Assembly (NCBI GenBank): GCA_005862225.1
Contig: SZXV01000002.1
Coordinates: forward strand, 248,001 to 312,000
Length of the DNA stretch: 64,000 nt
Reading direction: 5' to 3'
Source: Chlorobium sp.
GTDB lineage: Bacteria > Bacteroidota > Chlorobiia > Chlorobiales > Chlorobiaceae
The translations under genes and the position numbers were made by a program. This document shows, piece after piece, positions 20,601 to 26,725 of this stretch (the first letter of the stretch is position 1; every line of letters starts with the position of its first letter). Under the pieces are notes generated by a model. It did not search any database. It was not told the DNA's origin and saw only the letters and a list, made by a program, of their open reading frames with translations.

Positions 20601-20787
20601 CTGCGATTGGTATGGAGACGATGGCACTTTTGCCAATCCACTTGGGCCTGAAACTGGTTCTTACCGTGTGCTTCGTGGCGGGAGCTGGAACCTCATCGCC
20701 GAGATCTGTCGGTCGGCGAATCGCTACAGGTCCTCGCCCGACTACCGGAACTTCAACGTTGGCTTCCGCTTGGTCTTCGTCCCGTAG
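17617..20787 (+). CDS. DGR target 1: DUF4062-like, NACHT NTPase and variable FGE-sulfatase domain protein
   Basis: This 1056-residue protein has three parts. Residues about 1-115 look like DUF4062 (KILVASPGDVDRERQIVEDV, then IGIFWHRIGTPT). A NACHT-type STAND NTPase carries Walker A GDPGAGKTT at 280-288 and Walker B ALVLLDGLDE at 362-371, followed by a helical region. From about 785 to the end lies an FGE-sulfatase (C-type-lectin-like) domain. Its last 43 residues (1014-1056) are encoded by VR1. Eight of the eleven template Asn codons are changed here, giving among others Y1016, L1026, I1027, I1030, Y1037, S1039, Y1043 and F1046. Inference: a switch-type sensor whose ligand-binding face is hypermutated. 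No membrane segment was seen. Confidence 0.88.
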   Translation: MADNGITKVKILVASPGDVDRERQIVEDVIGEWNIRNGDERKMVLEAILWEKHAAPENCGDGEGPQAPITRQIVDDCDCAIGIFWHRIGTPTKLAEGGAVEEVQRMLTVLKRPVMLYFSRMPIALHKVDGEQVKKLEAFKTLMKKDGLVWEYDNRTKFRTHLSRHLDKQIRQWFCTPGAPTVKQSIPEDEELRRYQSALKEELGYIRMLGMPGVESVKVNLDDETFVPLRLSDRQDMFSGQPEKDSGKRPEGGDHTLYPDAIMKRAFHDRRHRRMLLVIGDPGAGKTTLLKYYALCALDSERSSRLGFSGPVNVFYLPLRELVRHENGQYHSLPANLALWLERNQLPFTAEQFDQWLQSGTALVLLDGLDEISNTDDRKEVCRWIDAAWKSFSALRFVVTSRATGYRQEEGVELAADFERADVQDFTVDQQELFLLQWFTAAFLKEPCDVGVDEAAWLAKQKAKAEERTRTIAKHLKEEKNKGLRQLAAIPMILQIMAILWKDRDYMPESRVKLYEAAIDYLLEFRDKRRGITPLVSAVRARKVLGPVSLWMQEDLKKDEAEKESMQAIMKERLEILDHPPSVEAFCDYMVKRAGLLVEYGGGKAYLFRHKSLREYLAGVQLAKKVNRTPDSLDNLVSGFGDDWWEEPIKFFIAQEDEEIFDLFMEKLFDSPVSEELTPKKQFLLQTIIEEAPEKKVDALCTKLLDTATTASRQRVILDCLKTIAKPAALSALEQFIAQQLDKENAENSDVIDRAEEVIIALGGKALERATEKSISGKPLSIRNPNEQNAEYILIPGGNYWYSAMKKTLDVGDCYVAKYPVTNKLYRSFIKWLEGKDSGKNHASSYRAELERIAQSNEWGPGFGEYLKGESDLAALFRSENDEDRKFDGDDQPVVGVTWYAASAYCLWLSMLEGKAARYRLAHEIEWEWAAGGKQGTIGEKVREYPWPDEMGDVNPKLLNSYESNIHATTPVGSYPEGATPEGLYDMAGNVWEWCCDWYGDDGTFANPLGPETGSYRVLRGGSWNLIAEICRSANRYRSSPDYRNFNVGFRLVFVP
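20656..20787 (+). repeat. DGR variable repeat 1 (VR1)
   Basis: This 132-bp segment matches the template repeat at 22451-22582 without gaps. Fifteen positions differ: 13 are template adenines (A to T, C or G), and two near the 5' edge (G to T at 20661, T to C at 20671) are not. The 3' 28 nt are invariant, consistent with an initiation-of-mutagenic-homing zone. It ends exactly at the stop codon of target 1. Confidence 0.95.
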
Positions 20788-20942
20788 TTCGGGGGCAGTT
20801 TTCCGGCTTTGCTTTTGAGCTATGCGGAGCAAAGAACAAGGTTGAGGTGCGCAGCAGCGAGGGACGCGCTGCGGCGCACCTCAACCGGGCAGCTTGGCAC
20901 GAACCACAGAAAATGCCGCCGAAGGCGGCCGACCGATATTTT
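20788..20942 (+). repeat. VR-associated structured flank, copy 1
   Basis: This 155-nt segment begins at the base after the VR1 stop and is about 95% identical to 24080-24234 behind VR2. It contains a hairpin CTTTGCT/AGCAAAG (20807-20834). It also holds a very stable hairpin of 13 bp (20840-20852 with 20874-20886) extended by an inner 6-bp stem (20854-20859 with 20867-20872), and a GCCGCC-gaa-GGCGGC hairpin near its end. Post-VR hairpins are known to promote homing in the Bordetella phage DGR; such a role here is inference. It has no coding potential. Confidence 0.85.
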
Positions 20943-20995
20943 GAAAACGTGAGGATATCACTCAGAGTTACCCCACAGCGTACTGTTTTACCACC

Positions 20996-21457
20996 ATGCA
21001 GATAAAACTGTTTACCATACCCGTCGGTGATAGTGGCGCAGCCCAGCAGGAGATGAACGCCTTTCTGAAGGCGCATAAAATACTGGAAATCGAGCAAAAG
21101 CTGATTAGCAACGACAACGGGGCGTACTGGTGTTTTTGTGTTCGTTACATCGAGACCGCTTTCAACATCGCGTCAGAAAGCAAAGCCAGGGTTGATTATC
21201 GCCAGGTGCTTGATGAGCCAACCTTTCAGAAGTTTACGCATTTGCGTGCCATAAGAAAACAGGCGGCGGCTGCCGAAGGGCTGCCGGCATTTATTGTGTT
21301 TACCGACGAAGAGCTTGCCGAACTTGCAAAACTGGAGGAGATAACCATCAAGAGCATGTTGGGGATAAAAGGAATTGGCGACAAAAAGGTTGAGCGTTAT
21401 GCTCACTATTTTACTGCAAAACCAGAATCCAATGAAGCGACGGGGGCAGTTGCTTGA
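20996..21457 (+). CDS. DGR accessory protein with HRDC-like domain
   Basis: This 153-residue protein sits where DGRs usually carry the accessory gene. Residues about 95-145 look like an HRDC (helicase and RNase D C-terminal) domain: FIVFTDEELAELAKL, then MLGIKGIGDKKVERYAHYF. The N-terminal half has no family I recognise. HRDC-domain genes are known to replace avd in a subset of DGRs, where they probably help the reverse transcriptase bind template RNA or target DNA. Its 3' end overlaps the RT start by 26 nt, so the two are coupled. Confidence 0.8.
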   Translation: MQIKLFTIPVGDSGAAQQEMNAFLKAHKILEIEQKLISNDNGAYWCFCVRYIETAFNIASESKARVDYRQVLDEPTFQKFTHLRAIRKQAAAAEGLPAFIVFTDEELAELAKLEEITIKSMLGIKGIGDKKVERYAHYFTAKPESNEATGAVA

Positions 21458-22436
21458 ACAGATTGCTGATCTGAATAATCTGTACGAAGCTTTTTACAAG
21501 GCGCAAAAAGGCAAGCACTCCAAGCCTTATGTTTGCGCCTACAGAGAGCAGTTGGAGGAAAATTTGCAGATATTACGCCATCAGATTACTTCGGGCGCGG
21601 TTGAGACGGGCAATTATCACACATTCATCATCTATGATCCGAAAAAACGCCTGATTTGCGCTACCCCTTTTGCGCAACGAGTTCTGCATCATGCACTCAT
21701 GAATGTCTGCCATGCCTCTTTTGAGAAACATCAGATCGCAGGCAGTTTTGCAAGCCGTTCCGGCAAAGGCACCTATGCCGCTCTTGACCAGGCAAGGCAG
21801 TATAATCAACGCTATCGCTGGTTTTTAAAACTCGACGTTCGCAAATATTTTGAGAGCATTGATCATGCAATCCTGAAACGGCAGCTTCATCGTCTGTTCA
21901 AAGACCCGCCACTGCTGCGGCTTTTTGAGCAGATTATTGAAAGCTACTCCACCGCAGAGCATAAAAGCCTTCCGATTGGCAACCTGACCAGCCAGTATTT
22001 TGCGAACCACTATCTCTCTGTGGCTGACCATGACGTTATAAGGGTATTACAGGTTCCGGCCTACGTTCGCTACATGGACGATATGGTGTTGTGGCATCAT
22101 GATAAAGAGGCGCTGCTGGCGACAGGCTACAGGTTTCAGGAGTTTCTTGCAAAAGAGTTGCTGCTTGAGCTGAAACCCTTTTGCCTGAACAAAAACAAAA
22201 AAGGGTTGTCGTTTCTGGGATATCTGCTCTACAAAGAGAAAGTACGGCTTGCCCCGCGAAGCAAAAAACGCTTTCTTGCAACATCCCTGCTTTATGACGG
22301 CTACCTGCAAACCGGGCTGTGGTCACAAAAGGCGTTCGCAAACCACGCGATGCCGTTGGTTGCCTTTACCGAATACGCCAATGCAAGAGAATTCAGAAAA
22401 AATGTGTACCGTACAGTGGTGGCCAGTGAAGAATAA
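21432..22436 (+). CDS. DGR reverse transcriptase
   Basis: This 334-residue reverse transcriptase shows DGR-type motifs. The N terminus [11 protein letters not shown]...[12 protein letters not shown] is typical, the catalytic YMDD lies at residues 214-217, and IGNLTSQ at 182-188 replaces the motif-4 sequence of group II intron RTs. It lacks maturase and endonuclease domains. It makes cDNA from the template RNA with errors at adenines and, with the accessory protein, replaces VR sequence. ATG at 21432 was chosen by family start; in-frame upstream codons to 21375 overlap the HRDC gene further. The TR begins 14 nt after its stop. Confidence 0.95.
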   Translation: MKRRGQLLEQIADLNNLYEAFYKAQKGKHSKPYVCAYREQLEENLQILRHQITSGAVETGNYHTFIIYDPKKRLICATPFAQRVLHHALMNVCHASFEKHQIAGSFASRSGKGTYAALDQARQYNQRYRWFLKLDVRKYFESIDHAILKRQLHRLFKDPPLLRLFEQIIESYSTAEHKSLPIGNLTSQYFANHYLSVADHDVIRVLQVPAYVRYMDDMVLWHHDKEALLATGYRFQEFLAKELLLELKPFCLNKNKKGLSFLGYLLYKEKVRLAPRSKKRFLATSLLYDGYLQTGLWSQKAFANHAMPLVAFTEYANAREFRKNVYRTVVASEE

Positions 22437-22450
22437 GGGCATCAGTCGTG

Positions 22451-22582
22451 GGTTCGAACCGTGTGTTTCGTGGCGGGAGCTGGAACAACAACGCCGAGAA
22501 CTGTCGGTCGGCGAATCGCAACAGGAACACGCCCGACAACCGGAACAACAACATTGGCTTCCGCTTGGTCTTCGTCCCGTAG
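22451..22582 (+). repeat. DGR template repeat (TR)
   Basis: This 132-bp segment matches both VRs. Read in the VR frame it holds 11 AAC codons, clustered where the VRs differ: S-N-R, then [20 protein letters not shown]. It has 31 adenines; 13 are changed in VR1 and 18 in VR2. AAC cannot mutate to a stop by changes at its two adenines, so diversification never truncates the targets. It lies directly downstream of the RT and is not itself in a real gene. It is probably transcribed as a non-coding RNA with or after the RT message. Confidence 0.95.
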
Positions 22583-22595
22583 CTCAAAAGCAAAG
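22581..22595. repeat. 15-nt inverted match between TR flank and VR flanks
   Basis: AGCTCAAAAGCAAAG, overlapping the last two TR bases, is the exact reverse complement of 20807-20821 and 24099-24113 in the VR flanks. There the same segment forms the first arm and loop of a hairpin. It is the only part of the 155-nt VR flank found beside the TR, and it is inverted. Confidence 0.85.
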
Positions 22596-22792
22596 TCGGA
22601 TGACTGCCTCTGAACAGATTGATGACCCTGTCCCTGATTCTGTCAGGGCAAAGAGCGCCACACACGATGCCCGGCATTGGTAGGACGAGCCGGATAGCCG
22701 TTTCGAAGATGACGGGCATATTTTTTTGAAAAAAGAAACGTTAACTTTCGCTTCAATCGACGTATGCCGCAACCATTAAAAAGAGCGTGACC

Positions 22793-24079
22793 ATGGACGA
22801 ACAGACACCTCCACAATCTGCTTCACCGTCAACACGGGTTGATGAGCTTGACAAAGCCTTTGTAGCAGACCTCATTGAGCAGCCAAAACAGCTTGATAAA
22901 CTTGCCAGACTGGTGCTCATCTTCAGCTTTGTGGTGCCAGTGCTTTATGCCATTGGGTTAAAGTTCTTTTCGAGTTCTGAGTCTGCGCCAAGCGGTCTAT
23001 GGTTTATTGTTGCGGCATTCGCGAGCTGGTTTGTGTCGCTGTTGTTGAGCCTGTTTGGTCTCATCTCCGGAAAAGGGAGGCAGAATGCAGGAGGCAAAGA
23101 AAAATCGGTCAGCGTTGAGGCGCTCTATCAGGCAATCATTCGCTATAAACGGCGAATGCTCATCGGCTCCAGTATCTTCTGTTTTCTTGGCGTTTGCTTT
23201 GCAGGGCTCACTGTTTTCAGCAACGCTTTCCCAACGATGCTGCCAAATCAGGCGCCTCAAAACTTTGTTCTGATACGAGGTGGCGAATTTACGATGGGAA
23301 GCCCTGAGAATGAAGTTGGTCATCAACCGAATGAGACACAGCATCAGGTGAAAGTAAGTGATTATTATATGAGCAAATATGAGGTGACTTTTGCTGAGTT
23401 CAAGCGCTTTATTGCAGAGTCACACTATCTGACAGATGCGGAAAAGGATAGCAAGGATAACGGGAGCTGGATTTTGGATGGTAACGAGGCGAAAAAAGTA
23501 GCGGGAGTCAACTGGCGTCATGGAGTTTCAGGCAAAGAGCGGACACCGGCTGAAGCCAATCATCCGGTGGTTCATGTGAGTTGGAATGATGCCATTGCCT
23601 ATTGCCAGTGGCTGTCGGAAAAAACCGGAAAGTGGTACCGGCTTCCGACCGAAGCGGAGTGGGAATATGCCTGCCGGGCTGGTAGTCGCACACCGTTCAA
23701 TACCGGTGAGAACCTGACTACAGCGCAGGCGAACTACGACGGCAATTATCCATATAACAATAACCGGAAAGGTCAGTATCGGGCGAAGACTGTTGCTGTT
23801 GAGAGTTTTGCTCCGAATAGATTTGGGTTGTATAACATGCATGGCAATGTGTGGGAGTGGTGTGATGATGTGTATGGAGAGAAGTATTATGATGAGTGCA
23901 AGGCGAAGGGTCTTGTTGAAAACCCTGCCGGGCCAGCGCCTGAAACCGGTTCGTTCCGTGTGTTTCGTGGCGGGAGCTGGCGCATCATCGCCGAGCCCTG
24001 TCGGTCGGCGAATCGCGGCGGGAGCACGCCCGGCCACCGGGACGGCATCATTGGCTTCCGCTTGGTCTTCGTCCCGTAG
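22793..24079 (+). CDS. DGR target 2: membrane-anchored FGE-sulfatase protein with variable C terminus
   Basis: This protein of about 428 residues has three hydrophobic segments near residues 37-60, 68-92 and 120-146. A C-terminal FGE-sulfatase/C-type-lectin-like domain follows from about 155 (FVLIRGGEFTMGSPENE, YYMSKYEVTFAEFKRF, WYRLPTEAEWEYACRAG, GNVWEWC). The last 43 residues (386-428) come from VR2. All 11 template Asn codons are changed here, giving F388, R397, I398, I399, P402, G409, S411, H415, D417, G418 and I419. Three membrane segments place the variable domain on one face of the membrane, likely outside the cytoplasm (inference). ATG 22793 is preferred to GTG 22787. Confidence 0.9.
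   Translation: MDEQTPPQSASPSTRVDELDKAFVADLIEQPKQLDKLARLVLIFSFVVPVLYAIGLKFFSSSESAPSGLWFIVAAFASWFVSLLLSLFGLISGKGRQNAGGKEKSVSVEALYQAIIRYKRRMLIGSSIFCFLGVCFAGLTVFSNAFPTMLPNQAPQNFVLIRGGEFTMGSPENEVGHQPNETQHQVKVSDYYMSKYEVTFAEFKRFIAESHYLTDAEKDSKDNGSWILDGNEAKKVAGVNWRHGVSGKERTPAEANHPVVHVSWNDAIAYCQWLSEKTGKWYRLPTEAEWEYACRAGSRTPFNTGENLTTAQANYDGNYPYNNNRKGQYRAKTVAVESFAPNRFGLYNMHGNVWEWCDDVYGEKYYDECKAKGLVENPAGPAPETGSFRVFRGGSWRIIAEPCRSANRGGSTPGHRDGIIGFRLVFVP
23948..24079 (+). repeat. DGR variable repeat 2 (VR2)
   Basis: This 132-bp segment matches the TR without gaps. All 18 differences fall on template adenines: seven A to T, seven A to G and four others to C. No non-adenine position differs, which suggests recent homing from this TR. 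It ends at the stop codon of target 2. Confidence 0.95.
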
Positions 24080-24234
24080 TTCAGGGGTAGTTTTCCGGCT
24101 TTGCTTTTGAGCTATGCGGAGCAAAGAACAAGGTTGAGGAGAGCAGCAGCGAGGGACGCGCTGCGGCGCACCTCAACCGAGCAGGTGGGCACGAACCACA
24201 GAAAATGCCGCCGAAGGCGGCCGACCGATATTTT
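24080..24234 (+). repeat. VR-associated structured flank, copy 2
   Basis: This second copy of the 155-nt segment behind VR1 differs at about seven positions. The 7-bp hairpin (24099-24126) and the GC-rich GAA-loop hairpin are intact. The large hairpin has two changes in its left arm (GGTGCGC to GGAGAGC) that weaken it. The rest of the gap to the Trypco2 gene (24235-24506) shows no gene and probably holds that gene's promoter. Confidence 0.85.
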
Positions 24235-24506
24235 TTAAAAGCTTTTCAAGATTCAGCGCAAGTCGTATGAGGGGGTAGTCATGCGCAATTGAAAGCCATT
24301 AAGAGCTGTCACAAGGCACGGATTACTTTTGAAATGGCGAATTTATTGGTATTGTTTAAGGAGGTTTTTGGCTCTGAAGATAACCGATCCCGGTCATGCG
24401 TGTTGATGGAGTTGTGGTCAAGACCTCAATCTTGAAGCTTTTTGGTTTTCCCGCACAGAGGTGTTTAACTTGTTAACCACAGGCTTATAAACAGGAGTAT
24501 TCGGTC

Positions 24507-25040
24507 ATGGATAATTCGGAATCGAAATTTGGCGAGGACGAAGAAGGTCTTACTATTCTTGGCGCTCTTGCACAACTTAAGGCGGATATCTTCAAGCTTC
24601 AAAGTAAAAACCTGGAAGAAAATACTGAGCCTCTCTTTCTGATAGAAGGAGGAGAAATTGAACTCAAGCTTGTTGCAAAAAAGGATGTCAAAGCCGAGGC
24701 AAAAGGATTGACAAAATTTAAGCTGGTTTTGGCTGGCGGAGAAGCAGGCGGAAGTATTGGCGGAAGCACCTCGCACGAATATTTGCAGACCATCAAAATT
24801 AAGTTCAGCGCATTAATGCCGACACAAAAAGATACATCTCCAGATGTTTCTCCTGGGTCGTTACCGTTGACGTACCCAACGCATTTTTCGCCGACGATAT
24901 CGCCAAGCGTAAAATCGAAATGGAGTGTGTCGCCTATTGTTGATTGGACTGATGTTGTTGTGCAGGACATTAAATTGCCTCAAGTTGAAATATGGCCGAA
25001 AGGATCACTATTCATCCATAAGGATTACTGCGAGCCTTGA
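24507..25040 (+). CDS. Trypco2-domain protein
   Basis: Residues about 12-100 of this 177-residue protein match the Trypco2 (trypsin-co-occurring domain 2) pattern. A helix LGALAQLKADIFKL is followed by strands IEGGEIELKLVAKKDVKAEA and KFKLVLAGGEAGGS, then the conserved S-T-S-H-E segment before a final strand. The Pro/Ser-rich C-terminal part (about 105-177) is not recognised. In published surveys this domain occurs in NTP-dependent conflict systems with trypsin-like proteases, none of which is adjacent here. It lies 430 nt downstream of DGR target 2 on the same strand; a functional link is inference. Confidence 0.7.
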   Translation: MDNSESKFGEDEEGLTILGALAQLKADIFKLQSKNLEENTEPLFLIEGGEIELKLVAKKDVKAEAKGLTKFKLVLAGGEAGGSIGGSTSHEYLQTIKIKFSALMPTQKDTSPDVSPGSLPLTYPTHFSPTISPSVKSKWSVSPIVDWTDVVVQDIKLPQVEIWPKGSLFIHKDYCEP

Positions 25041-25270
25041 GTTGTGGGGCTGAACAGGTCAGAAATTTTCTTTCAGTTCCAAAAAAGCAACAACTGATAA
25101 TCTTTTTTTGCGAGCACTGCTCCTTTCATGAGGAGCAAGCGATTACGAAGCACTATTCGAAATTGATAATGAGGGCATCATCACCAGTCTGGTTGGCCAG
25201 CAGCAGCGGGAAGAGGCTGATGACGGAGTGGGTCTAATTCATCAACAGGCACAATTTGGGAGCATGACGA

Positions 25271-26725
25271 TTGTTTGAGCAGACATTCAAGAATATTGAC
25301 GATATCCTCCACAAAGACGCAGGCTGCGGCAGTGAGCTTGACTACATTGAGCAGACCTCGTGGATACTTTTTCTCAAGTACCTTGACGACCTTGAAAAGG
25401 AGAAGCAGATCGCGGCGGAGCTCTCCGGCAAACCATACATCCCGCTGCTGAGCCCATATTACCGCTGGGAGTCGTGGGCAGCGCCAAAAACCGCCGATGG
25501 CAAGATTGACCATAACCAGGCGGCGACTGGCGATGATCTCAAGGATTTTGTTGACCGCGAGCTTTTTCCCTACCTGAAAACCTTCAAAACCTCGGCGGAG
25601 AGCTCCGCCACCATTCAGTACAAGATTGGCGAGATCTTCAGCGAGCTGAAAAATCGTGTCCAGAGCGGCTACAACCTGCGTGAAGTGATCAACCGGATTG
25701 ATGAACTCCGTTTTCGTACCAATGCTGAAAAGCATGAGATGAGCCATCTCTACGAGAGCAAAATCAAAAACATGGGCAACGCCGGGCGCAACGGAGGCGA
25801 ATACTACACCCCGCGCCCGCTCATCAAAGCCATTGTCAGGGTTGTCGCTCCTGTTATCGGTCAGAAAATCTACGATGGCGCCGTCGGTTCAGCGGGCTTC
25901 CTCGCCGAAGCTTATGAGTACCTGAAGACAAGCAAGAGCCTTACCACCGGCGATATGGAGATGCTGCAGAAAAGCACCTTTTATGGCAAGGAGAAGAAGG
26001 GGCTGGCCTACATCATCGGCATCATGAACATGATTCTGCATGGCGTTGAAGCGCCAAACATTGTGCATACCAACACCCTCGCCGAAAACCTTGCCGACAT
26101 TCAGGAGCGCGACCGGTTCGACATCATCATTGCCAATCCGCCCTTCGGAGGCAAAGAGCGGGCCGAGGTGCAGCAGAACTTCCCCATCAAGTCGGGAGAG
26201 ACCGCCTTTCTCTTTCTCCAGCACTTCATCAAAATTCTCAAAGCTGGCGGCAGGGCCGGTGTGGTCATCAAAAACACCTTTCTCTCCAATACCGACAACG
26301 CCTCCGTCAGCCTTCGCAAGCTTCTGCTCGAAAGCAGCACCCTGCACACCGTGCTCGACTGTCCCGGCGGCACCTTTCAGGGCGCGGGCGTCAAAACCGT
26401 GGTGCTTTTTTTCGAGAAGGGCGCGCCGACAAAGAGGATCTGGTACTACCAGCTCGACCCCGGTCGCAACCTCGGCAAAACCAACCCGCTGAACGACAAC
26501 GATCTGGCGGATTTCGTTGAGTTGCAGAAAAGCCGCGCCGATTCAGCAAAATCGTGGAGCCTGAGCATGGCAGACGTTGACCGCACAACGTGGGATCTTT
26601 CGGTCAAGAATCCCAACAGTGGCGGGGAGGTGGCGCATCGCACGCCGCAGGATATTATGGAGGAGATTGCTGCGCTGGATGCGGAGAGCGCGGGGGTGCT
26701 GGAGAAGATTCGGGGGCTGTTATGA
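25271..26725 (+). CDS. hsdM: Type I restriction-modification system, methyltransferase subunit
   Basis: This 484-residue protein has the HsdM N-terminal helical domain (FKNIDDILHKDAGCGSELDY, EQTSWILFLKYLDDLEKEK). The N6-adenine methyltransferase core follows, with YDGAVGSAGFLAEAYEYL as SAM motif I and IIIANPPFGGKERAE as the catalytic NPPF motif. It methylates the hemimethylated site chosen by HsdS. The start is TTG at 25271 with GGGAG upstream. The 230 nt before it contain an unrecognised reading frame ending at 25276 (FEIDNEGIITSLVGQQQREE), possibly a gene remnant. The stop overlaps hsdS by 4 nt. Confidence 0.93.
   Translation: MFEQTFKNIDDILHKDAGCGSELDYIEQTSWILFLKYLDDLEKEKQIAAELSGKPYIPLLSPYYRWESWAAPKTADGKIDHNQAATGDDLKDFVDRELFPYLKTFKTSAESSATIQYKIGEIFSELKNRVQSGYNLREVINRIDELRFRTNAEKHEMSHLYESKIKNMGNAGRNGGEYYTPRPLIKAIVRVVAPVIGQKIYDGAVGSAGFLAEAYEYLKTSKSLTTGDMEMLQKSTFYGKEKKGLAYIIGIMNMILHGVEAPNIVHTNTLAENLADIQERDRFDIIIANPPFGGKERAEVQQNFPIKSGETAFLFLQHFIKILKAGGRAGVVIKNTFLSNTDNASVSLRKLLLESSTLHTVLDCPGGTFQGAGVKTVVLFFEKGAPTKRIWYYQLDPGRNLGKTNPLNDNDLADFVELQKSRADSAKSWSLSMADVDRTTWDLSVKNPNSGGEVAHRTPQDIMEEIAALDAESAGVLEKIRGLL

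Noticed and set aside
20840-20886. GC-rich long hairpin considered as an ordinary Rho-independent terminator
   Set aside because: No T run follows it, and the same segment recurs behind VR2 as part of a 155-nt duplicated flank. It may still stop transcription, but a DGR-related role fits the distribution better.
21432-22436. Group II intron or retron reverse transcriptase
   Set aside because: No maturase or HNH domain, no intron RNA structure and no msr/msd were seen. The IGNLTSQ motif plus adenine-specific TR/VR differences identify a DGR.
22249-22683. Open frame running through the template repeat
   Set aside because: It is out of frame with the RT and with the VR reading frame, and its translation is low in recognisable structure. 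The TR is better explained as non-coding template.
20656-24234. CRISPR array or insertion sequence as source of the repeats
   Set aside because: Repeats are 132 bp and 155 bp, few, and coincide with gene 3' ends. There is no spacer pattern, transposase or terminal inverted repeat.
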